Below the pieces are notes generated by a model. The model did not search any database. It was not told where the DNA came from and worked only from the letters and a program-made list of their open reading frames with translations. Shown here in pieces: positions 7,160 through 13,398 of a stretch of 13,398 bases of DNA. A program made the position numbers and the translations under genes. The stretch's first letter is position 1. The number at the start of each line of letters is the position of its first letter. Source of the stretch: an uncultured Chitinophagaceae bacterium (GTDB taxonomy: Bacteria; Bacteroidota; Bacteroidia; Chitinophagales; Chitinophagaceae); the NCBI GenBank assembly GCA_903841915.1, contig CAIMKO010000402.1, positions 1-13,398 of the forward strand. Reading direction: 5' to 3'.

Positions 7160-9031
7160 TTATGTTGCAGCAGCTACAGCAGCATTTACATTTGCGGTTG
7201 CAGAAGATGAAACTTTAGTAAGTCCGTGATTTGTTTTTTCCCAATAAAATGGCTTGTATATCAATTGCCAAAGGCCTTTGTAGGCTGCAATGCTGTGCAT
7301 TAGCCAATACACCGGGTTTAGAATGGCAAATAATATCAATTCGTAAAATCTACGTTTAAAAACAGCCAGCATATTAATGTAAACCATCAGTACATTACCG
7401 GCGATAAAATTAAATGTTGCGATATACAATACCCAATCAGGGAAAAGTTCTCTGACAAAATTAAAATTGAAAATGATGTAGAACAGAAAGAACACCAACA
7501 ATACCGGATATAATAAAAATGTAAATGAAGTTCCGCCAATAAAGAAGTTGAATCCGAAGAAACCCTGCCATCCAAGACGTCTTATCAACGAAACCGGATT
7601 ACGCATGTGCACTAGATAAGTTTGCATATACCCCTTGATCCAGCGTGAGCGTTGACGGATCCAGTTGAAAGGTTCATTATTTGCCTCTTCCAAAGTGGTG
7701 CTGTTAACAACACCTATCTTATATTGTTTATCATATACACGCACACCAAGATCCGCATCTTCTGTAACGTTAAACGGATCCCAAGCACCGAGTTCCATTA
7801 ATTTATTTAATTTAAAATGGTTGCTCGTGCCCCCCAACGGAATAGGAACATCCAATGTTTCCAAACCTGGCAACATATAATCAAACCAATAAGAATATTC
7901 TAAAGTGAACATCCTTGTCAACAGGTTTTCATTTTTATTAAAGTAGTTCAATGCCCCTTGTAAAACCACAAACTCATCAGGCAATTTCCTGAATAATACA
8001 ACTACCTTTTTTAGCTGATCGGAATCAGGAACATCTTCCGCATCGTAAATAGTTAATAATTCTCCTCTTGAAAAATACAATCCGTAATTACAGGCTTTGG
8101 GTTTTGTTTTGGGTGCGTGAAAAGGAACCACAATGGTTTCAAAATTGGCTGGAAAATCCAGGTCTCTTACGGCATTCAACGTTTTATCATCATCTTCTTC
8201 TATTAATAACTTAACGTCGAGTTTGGCTCTTGGATAATCAAGACTACGTAGGTTCCATATTAATTTACGAATCAGTTTATCCTCTTTATAAACCGGCAAT
8301 AGAATCGTATAAACCGGCAACGAAGCTTCATCAACTCTTTTTACATCAGCCTTTGAAACGGCTTCATGCAATTCTGACATAGACCCTCTTAGTGCCAGAT
8401 ATAATTTAAATAAGATGGAAAAAAGGAAAAATACACTCGATAAGAGATTGATAACAATAATGGTTGGCGAGAAATACAATATCAGCATGATGATATTGAA
8501 AGCAATGAAACCAAAAGCAAATATTAATTGTGCATTGGTAAATGTTACCAAGCCTGAGCTTTCCGCGTCTTTACGCATTAAACTAAATACCGCTTCTTTT
8601 ACATAAAATTCACCTCTTGTTTTATGAGCCAACCATGTAATATCCAGATCGGATGCAGCCACAAACCTGATCTTCATCCTGAATTTCACATAGAGGCTAT
8701 TCATCAATTTTTCATCCAATGGATCTGCAGCTGCTACTAATAATGTTCCATCAATTTCTTTACGCAAGGGGAAATACAGAAATGAATTGAGATGCTGAAT
8801 ATCGCATTGATGAATATATACATCATCTATTTCTTCGTTTCTTAAATCGATCAAGGAGTAATTCTCTTTCTCCAAAAAATCAACATAAACCTTACGTGTC
8901 AAAAAACCAAAATTCAGTGCCGCTTTGATAGGTGCATAACTGTACATATTGGCAATCGCTTCTACCTCGTCTAATTTCAAGTGAGTAAAGAAGCCAGCTT
9001 CAGCCATCTTATGTAATCCGCACCGGGTCAT
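7160..9031 (-). CDS. Membrane glycosyltransferase family 2 with N-terminal MshEN/GspE-N-like domain
   Basis: This is a processive-type inner-membrane GT2 of 623 residues. Residues about 20-150 resemble the GspE-N/MshEN domain: FGFLTRKVYVDFLEKENYSL, then YFPLRKEIDGTLLVAAADPLD (86-106) and the VAASDLDITWLAHK segment (124-137). Two TM helices (about 168-188, 190-214) lead into the cytosolic GT-A domain: YTILLPVYKED, EEDDD (278-282), YDAED (329-333), TED (423-425) and QRSRW (460-464). These are the catalytic D, DxD, TED and QxxRW motifs of cellulose or hyaluronan synthase-like enzymes. Three or so TM helices follow (about 500-522, 530-555, 562-585). There is no PilZ domain, unlike BcsA, and the tail is Ala/Ser-rich. 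The domain set resembles E. coli NfrB, where MshEN is C-terminal. The RLG residues that contact c-di-GMP in MshE are not evident. A second in-frame ATG lies at 9007. The BcsB-like gene is 60 nt upstream. Confidence 0.93.
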   Translation of the reverse strand: MTRCGLHKMAEAGFFTHLKLDEVEAIANMYSYAPIKAALNFGFLTRKVYVDFLEKENYSLIDLRNEEIDDVYIHQCDIQHLNSFLYFPLRKEIDGTLLVAAADPLDEKLMNSLYVKFRMKIRFVAASDLDITWLAHKTRGEFYVKEAVFSLMRKDAESSGLVTFTNAQLIFAFGFIAFNIIMLILYFSPTIIVINLLSSVFFLFSILFKLYLALRGSMSELHEAVSKADVKRVDEASLPVYTILLPVYKEDKLIRKLIWNLRSLDYPRAKLDVKLLIEEDDDKTLNAVRDLDFPANFETIVVPFHAPKTKPKACNYGLYFSRGELLTIYDAEDVPDSDQLKKVVVLFRKLPDEFVVLQGALNYFNKNENLLTRMFTLEYSYWFDYMLPGLETLDVPIPLGGTSNHFKLNKLMELGAWDPFNVTEDADLGVRVYDKQYKIGVVNSTTLEEANNEPFNWIRQRSRWIKGYMQTYLVHMRNPVSLIRRLGWQGFFGFNFFIGGTSFTFLLYPVLLVFFLFYIIFNFNFVRELFPDWVLYIATFNFIAGNVLMVYINMLAVFKRRFYELILFAILNPVYWLMHSIAAYKGLWQLIYKPFYWEKTNHGLTKVSSSATANVNAAVAAAT

Positions 9032-9043
9032 AGTTTTGTCATT

Positions 9044-9054
9044 TTACACTGTAA
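9044..9054. promoter_or_regulatory. Short palindrome TTACA-C-TGTAA upstream of the GT2 start
   Basis: A perfect 5-bp inverted repeat with a one-base centre lies in the 60 nt gap between the BcsB-like gene and the GT2 gene, 12 nt before the GT2 ATG. It could be an operator or a small mRNA structure, but a site this short is easily due to chance in AT-rich DNA. No T-tract follows, so it does not look like a terminator. Confidence 0.15.
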
Positions 9055-9091
9055 GAATAATTCCTGATTCACTAAAATTTCCTTCGCTTGA

Positions 9092-11119
9092 TTATACAAT
9101 TTCCTGTGACTTACGAACCCTGTTTCTTACAAAGAAGAAAGCCAATAATACTAATCCCAATAAAATCAATAACAACAAATACTTATAATTTTCCCAGAAG
9201 ATGGCTAATTTATTTTTTTCGCCACGATATAAAACAGAATTGGAATCTTCAGGCATTTTAAAGAAATAATTACTGATGCCATTACTGTTTGAGATCAGCA
9301 CATTACTCTCGATCTCAGTAAGCTGTGTACTTAAATTTTTAATAACACTTGCAAATGCATCTTTGTGACTGCTGTCGCCCAAAGAAGTAACCAATAAAAC
9401 AGTATTTCCTTTTTCCCTGAAAATTTGCGCCATCCCGCTGTTTGAAAAATCATTGATGGAATATGTCAATTGACCTTTACTGTCTTTGTATAATTGGAAA
9501 TCTCTGTCAAATTGTACAGGTAAATTGCTGAAATTTTTAACAAACTGGTCATTACGTTGCAATAAAGCAATCAGATTAAATCCTCTTAAATCATCGAGTG
9601 ATGATTTATCTGCAGCCACTAACTGAGGAACGATCAATTTGTTGAAATCGTTCTTAATCGGTGCGTTTAACTGATATAATAATTCACCGATAGAAGAAAC
9701 AATATTAGAATTATATAAACTTGGTGATATTACAATTTTAGAAGGCACTTTCCTGAATTCTGCAGGGAAATTAAAGAAACTATAAAACTTATTTTCTCTT
9801 TCACCGCTGAATGTAAGTGTTGAACTTTTTACGTTTACAAATGCAAAGAAGTTACTAAATCCATCTTTACAAATGTTTGTGCCCGGATGAAATCTAAATT
9901 CGACTTCTAAAGTATTGAATTTACTTAACAGATAAGGTTTCAGATCGATATCATCGATGAAGTTTGTTCTATCCATCAACGATGCATTGAAGATCAAATT
10001 CTGATTCAGATAGATATTCAGAAAGCCTCTGTCATCTGGTTTTAAAACAGAGAAATAGCTTTCAAGATGAAAAGTAAGTTTATTGGGTATGGCATTGAAT
10101 TCACTAAGAGAGAAATTATATTTCTGTCTCAATCCGCCAATACCTTCCATCAATGCTGGATTTCCCCCAATATCTTCGAGCGAAGTGATCAATGGAGATG
10201 GATTATCAATAGAAACATTACTTGGCACGCCTTCATTGATCAGCATTCTGTCAGAAAATGCACTACTGATCCTTTTATTACTTGCTAATGTATTGATCGC
10301 TTTGCGGTATCCGGTTGCATCAGCCCCGGTAACAACCAGTACTAATTTTGAAGTAAAGCCGATATTCACTCTTGCAACCATGATCAATCCCTGACCTTGT
10401 GCCAGAGAAGGAATAACCTGTTTAACCAGGTATGGAAGTTTTTCGGTGCTACCAATAACAATACCGCTTGGAACAGTGTCTTGCTGCTGATATATTCCTG
10501 TATGAACCGGTAAATGCGAATTTTGCTTTAATAAAGTATAAATAATTCCTCCGGCAGTAAGATCATCCAGATCTGATGATGCTGGTGTATAAACCGAATT
10601 AAATTCCTGAATCCATTCTTTGATGCTGCGTTTATAAGAAAGCGGCCCTGAATTATTGAGTGCTACGAAAGACGAATTCTTAACGGCTATCCAGCAAGCA
10701 GGGTTATCTACATCTTTACAATATTCATCCCCAACACTCATTTTAGCAGATACTTTCAGTTTAATGAATCTTCCATCAGGCTGTAAATACTTCCTGTTCA
10801 TCGGCACAATAACTGTGAACATAGTATCGACTGCAGAGGCAATGATCCTTTGTGTGAATACAGGTTCATCTTTTAAATAAACCACCACCACAGAATTATT
10901 CGGATTCAATACCTGGGATGCCCGGATATTAATGAAAATCTTGCTTTGATCTACATTGTCGTCAGGTTTTACTTTTAAAAAGTAGCTGAGCGATCCTGTA
11001 ATACCAACGATCGATTCGTCATCATAACCCATAGATTCGAATGTTCGTTGAGATTGGGCAAGCACACCGCCAATACTGCTAATTAAAAAAACCAAAAAAA
11101 GAAGACATTTAGATTTCAT
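9092..11119 (-). CDS. BcsB-like periplasmic polysaccharide synthase subunit
   Basis: This 675-residue protein has a signal peptide (hydrophobic 5-20, probable cleavage after VLA at 21), a long periplasmic region and a single C-terminal TM helix (about 646-664) followed by a basic tail (RNRVRKSQ). This is the topology of BcsB, which docks on BcsA and guides the polymer through the periplasm. The BcsB pattern of two carbohydrate-binding-like and flavodoxin-like repeats is visible. SVVVVYLKDEPV and the DEYCKDVDNPACW pair (C134, C142) mark the first half, LVVTGADATGYRKAINTLAS (261-280) matches the conserved BcsB VxGxD segment, and LNIYLNQNLIFNASL with NICKDG (416-420) repeats the pattern in the second half. 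It is shorter than E. coli BcsB (779 residues) and clearly divergent. It sits between the kinase (11 nt gap) and the GT2 (60 nt gap), so it is the presumed partner of that GT2. Confidence 0.85.
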   Translation of the reverse strand: MKSKCLLFLVFLISSIGGVLAQSQRTFESMGYDDESIVGITGSLSYFLKVKPDDNVDQSKIFINIRASQVLNPNNSVVVVYLKDEPVFTQRIIASAVDTMFTVIVPMNRKYLQPDGRFIKLKVSAKMSVGDEYCKDVDNPACWIAVKNSSFVALNNSGPLSYKRSIKEWIQEFNSVYTPASSDLDDLTAGGIIYTLLKQNSHLPVHTGIYQQQDTVPSGIVIGSTEKLPYLVKQVIPSLAQGQGLIMVARVNIGFTSKLVLVVTGADATGYRKAINTLASNKRISSAFSDRMLINEGVPSNVSIDNPSPLITSLEDIGGNPALMEGIGGLRQKYNFSLSEFNAIPNKLTFHLESYFSVLKPDDRGFLNIYLNQNLIFNASLMDRTNFIDDIDLKPYLLSKFNTLEVEFRFHPGTNICKDGFSNFFAFVNVKSSTLTFSGERENKFYSFFNFPAEFRKVPSKIVISPSLYNSNIVSSIGELLYQLNAPIKNDFNKLIVPQLVAADKSSLDDLRGFNLIALLQRNDQFVKNFSNLPVQFDRDFQLYKDSKGQLTYSINDFSNSGMAQIFREKGNTVLLVTSLGDSSHKDAFASVIKNLSTQLTEIESNVLISNSNGISNYFFKMPEDSNSVLYRGEKNKLAIFWENYKYLLLLILLGLVLLAFFFVRNRVRKSQEIV

Positions 11120-11130
11120 ATTGTTTCTAT

Positions 11131-12507
11131 TTAAAATTGGGTACAGTTAAATTCTATTCTGTAATAATTTCCTGTGTTTTCATCGCTACTATAAGCAAAA
11201 GTTCCTCCCATGGTTTCAGTTAATTTCTTTGCTACTGAGAATCCCATTTCCGAGTCACTTTTCACAGATTCTTTTAAAGACCTGAAGGGTTGTAATTTAG
11301 TGAACAGCTCATTCATCTTTGCAACCCCAACTAATTTCCCGATATTAATTACTTCTATCACACACTTGTCATTTTGCCTGTTGGTATGCACCGTAATAAT
11401 CGAATCTACTTCTGCATAGCGGATAGCATTGGTTAACAGTTTAAACAAAACCTGACTGAGAAATAATCTGTCCAAATGCACCATGATAGGTGATGCAGAC
11501 AAATGCAATTGCAGGTTGATCTGTTTTATCTGAGCCGAATCTGCCACATCCAAAACCGCCTGTTCCACTTCCGGACTGATATCAAAATTTTCTTGTGTAA
11601 ACTGCACTTTGGCCTCATCTCGATCAGCCGAAGCAGCCAGTTTCTCAGAAAGATAATTGAGTTTATCATTACCCGTGCTAATGTAATTTAGTATTTCTTT
11701 CTGCTCTTCGGAAAGGTTATCGGATTTGTTTTTCAACAGATCTATTGACATCTGAATAGAGCCCGTAAAATTCCTGAAATCATGTAGCATAATATTCAGT
11801 GTATTATGCCTGTAATCGTTGAGCACTTTCAATTTCCTGTTGGCATCTTCAATTACATATTTCTGATCGTTTATCTTTTCATTTTGTTCTAATTGCCGAT
11901 TTTTTGCCTCATCTATCAAGATGTTTTTAGCGATCTCTCTTTTCAGGATCGCATAGCGGTTGTAAGCAATCAAACAAGAAAAAGCCGAAACAACAAAATA
12001 AACGCCCCCTCCATGCGAGATCAGCAAATTATACTTATCAACCCTTTCCCTGTTTGAGAAAAGTATGAATATCACAAAATATGTCAGCAAGCATATAAAT
12101 ACAGAATAGATCGGTGGCCAAAAGATAGCTGTATTGATCAGCAAGATCGCCACTGAAAGAATAAGGAAATATGGCATCACATGATTGACCGGGATCATCC
12201 CACAAAAAAAAGCATGCATCAGAAGATTGACCACAATAAACCAAGTGATGGTTTTAATATAATTCCACCCATGCTTATTACCAATGATATAAATGGTGTA
12301 GGAGATAACAGCTACAATTAATCTGATCAGCATCAGATCGGTCCACATATCTTTCAAAAAGAGAAAATCCAGTAACCAAAATAGCGGAAGGGAAAAAAGA
12401 ACTGTCCACATTACCACATTAGCATAATAGATACCTTTTTTATTAAGTTCGTCAGCAAACGCCTCTTTATTTATATTTACAAAGGAAAATTTAAAATTAT
12501 TGGGCAT
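11131..12507 (-). CDS. Six-TM sensor histidine kinase, first gene of the exopolysaccharide operon
   Basis: This 458-residue protein has about six N-terminal membrane segments (residues 28-190, MASE-like in layout, no large external loop). A coiled coil follows (about 190-235), then a HisKA-type dimerisation region with the phospho-acceptor H242 in LHDFRN, and a HATPase domain. The N-box is LLTNAIRYAE (N360), the G1 region reads EVINIGKLVG (388-390 in the NxG form found in many active kinases), and MGFSVAKKLTETMGG (421-435) is the G2 box. The H-D-F-R-N motif fits a kinase with both kinase and phosphatase activity. No receiver domain and no response regulator gene lie in the window, so its partner is elsewhere. 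The membrane part may sense the envelope or a small ligand. The BcsB-like gene starts 11 nt downstream, suggesting that sensing and polymer synthesis are expressed together. Confidence 0.9.
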   Translation of the reverse strand: MPNNFKFSFVNINKEAFADELNKKGIYYANVVMWTVLFSLPLFWLLDFLFLKDMWTDLMLIRLIVAVISYTIYIIGNKHGWNYIKTITWFIVVNLLMHAFFCGMIPVNHVMPYFLILSVAILLINTAIFWPPIYSVFICLLTYFVIFILFSNRERVDKYNLLISHGGGVYFVVSAFSCLIAYNRYAILKREIAKNILIDEAKNRQLEQNEKINDQKYVIEDANRKLKVLNDYRHNTLNIMLHDFRNFTGSIQMSIDLLKNKSDNLSEEQKEILNYISTGNDKLNYLSEKLAASADRDEAKVQFTQENFDISPEVEQAVLDVADSAQIKQINLQLHLSASPIMVHLDRLFLSQVLFKLLTNAIRYAEVDSIITVHTNRQNDKCVIEVINIGKLVGVAKMNELFTKLQPFRSLKESVKSDSEMGFSVAKKLTETMGGTFAYSSDENTGNYYRIEFNCTQF

Positions 12508-12546
12508 ATAGGGTATTATGCATTCTGAAAATCAATTCTTTATTCT

Positions 12547-13398
12547 GTGAAAATATACATTAAAGTAATAAGAGTTTTTTTAGGGATAAATTTATTGTTT
12601 GGTGTATCACTATCCACATTAAGTGCAAAACTTAGGGATGATAATCTGGCGGAAATTAAAAAAAACCTAGGCGGAGGAGTGAATATCTCTTTATTTGAAC
12701 ATTACTGGACAACGCCGGAATTTCTATATCAGGAAGATATTAGCGGAAAAATAAATAATATAGCCAAAGCAGGCTTCAAAACAGTTCGTATCCCCGTAGC
12801 ATTTGATAATTTTTTGGCACCCAGGTCCTTTAACCTGCAACCACAAATCATCAGCAAATTGAAAGATATTTACAACGCCTGCACAGCAAAGAAACTGAAT
12901 CTTATCATCACCTATCATTATGGCAAACTCAATAACAACAATACGGCCGGTGAAATAGAACGTATTTCATGGATCTGGAAACAGATCCAACGCCAATTTT
13001 CCGGTCAGGGATATTCCAGCCTATTTTTTGAATTATATAATGAACCTGTGATGAACGGTATTCTGTGGAAAAAAACAATTACGACCATTATCCAGAATTT
13101 GAGGTATGAAGACAAGAGCAGGATTTATATTGTAGGTGCCGTTAACTATAATAGCCTTGATGAATTAAATGTTATGGGCCGAATACCCGATGATAAACTG
13201 TTCTATACCTTCCATTTTTATGAACCCTTTATTTTTACACATCAGGGCGCAGACTGGACAAATAACAAAACTTCCCTTAGAAAATTGCCATACCCTTACA
13301 AAAAAAGCAGAATGCCTGCTGATCTATATCTAGAAAAGGGCGCATCGAATGATAAAGAACTAAGCAGATATCCGCAAGAAGCTACCCATGACTATATA
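12547..13398 (+). CDS. Secreted GH5 (cellulase-family) glycoside hydrolase, 3' end beyond the window
   Basis: An open frame of 284 codons runs off the right edge. The only plausible start is GTG at 12547, giving MKIYIKVIRVFLG... with a signal peptide to about residue 27 (SLSTLSA). The frame has an upstream stop at 12526 and no ATG before the conserved region. The (beta/alpha)8 GH5 landmarks are present: GGGVNISLFE near the start, TVRIPVAF with R81, YHYG with H124, LFFELYNEP with acid/base E166 matching the GH5 signature, and FHFYEPFIFTHQG with H223 and Y225. The nucleophile Glu lies outside the window. GH5 enzymes cut beta-1,4-glucans, mannans or related glycans. The divergent placement, 39 nt from the kinase start, suggests it trims or releases the polymer made by the neighbouring synthase, as BcsZ (GH8) does for cellulose; this is inference. 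Confidence 0.88.
   Translation, partial: MKIYIKVIRVFLGINLLFGVSLSTLSAKLRDDNLAEIKKNLGGGVNISLFEHYWTTPEFLYQEDISGKINNIAKAGFKTVRIPVAFDNFLAPRSFNLQPQIISKLKDIYNACTAKKLNLIITYHYGKLNNNNTAGEIERISWIWKQIQRQFSGQGYSSLFFELYNEPVMNGILWKKTITTIIQNLRYEDKSRIYIVGAVNYNSLDELNVMGRIPDDKLFYTFHFYEPFIFTHQGADWTNNKTSLRKLPYPYKKSRMPADLYLEKGASNDKELSRYPQEATHDYI

Noticed and set aside
7163..7210. Repeat-like GCAGCAGC/ACAGCAGC run near the end of the GT2 gene
   Set aside because: It is low-complexity coding for the Ala/Ser-rich tail, with no array structure.
7160..9031. Calling the GT2 a true BcsA cellulose synthase
   Set aside because: The catalytic D, DxD, TED and QxxRW motifs fit, but there is no C-terminal PilZ domain and the N-terminus is MshEN-like, so the polymer identity cannot be assumed.
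9007..9031. Alternative GT2 start at the second in-frame ATG (9007)
   Set aside because: Possible, but the A-rich stretch immediately before 9031 is more typical of a Bacteroidota start; the choice does not affect any domain.
10067..10394. Two overlapping plus-strand open frames inside the BcsB-like gene
   Set aside because: They are antisense to a well-supported coding region and show no domain, signal peptide or promoter of their own.
12724..12918. Minus-strand open frame of 64 codons
   Set aside because: It is antisense to the GH5 gene, which has conserved catalytic motifs in the plus frame.

Overview
The window looks like a piece of chromosome from a member of the Bacteroidota, most likely a Chitinophagaceae-type bacterium. 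This is inferred from AT-rich and very tightly packed genes, the absence of Shine-Dalgarno sequences before most starts, several TAnnTTTG promoter boxes (the Bacteroidota -7 element), and the character of the proteins (a secreted carboxypeptidase-regulatory-like domain protein, a YigZ protein, an AT-rich ribD). No rRNA, tRNA, CRISPR array or insertion sequence was seen, and no gene-free stretch exceeds 300 bases.

The left part (1-5586) is mostly housekeeping. It holds the 5' part of an Mrp/ApbC-type Fe-S P-loop ATPase (minus strand, running off the left edge). Divergent from it is a plus-strand run: a secreted CarboxypepD_reg-like protein, a 3-hydroxyacyl-CoA dehydrogenase and a membrane-anchored DUF218/YdcF-like protein. 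Next come the overlapping minus-strand pair ribD-yigZ and, divergent from ribD, prmC (release-factor glutamine methyltransferase). Both convergent gene pairs in the window end with no spacer: one abuts within a TGATCA palindrome and the other overlaps by 4 nt.

The right part (5583-13398) is the most interesting. A minus-strand run is read in the order: six-TM histidine kinase, BcsB-like periplasmic protein with one C-terminal TM, membrane glycosyltransferase (GT2) with an N-terminal MshEN/GspE-N-like domain, and a polytopic protein of about 11-12 TM segments with GT-C-like architecture. Divergent from the kinase, 39 nt away, starts a secreted GH5 (cellulase-family) glycoside hydrolase with a GTG start, which runs off the right edge. 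I read this as a cellulose-synthase-like exopolysaccharide secretion locus. The GT2 lacks the PilZ domain of BcsA and instead carries an MshEN-like domain, an arrangement reminiscent of E. coli NfrB but with the domain at the other end and a BcsB-type partner. The kinase would be the local sensor and the GH5 a BcsZ-like trimming enzyme. The polymer, the nucleotide ligand and the outer-membrane exit are not determinable from the window.
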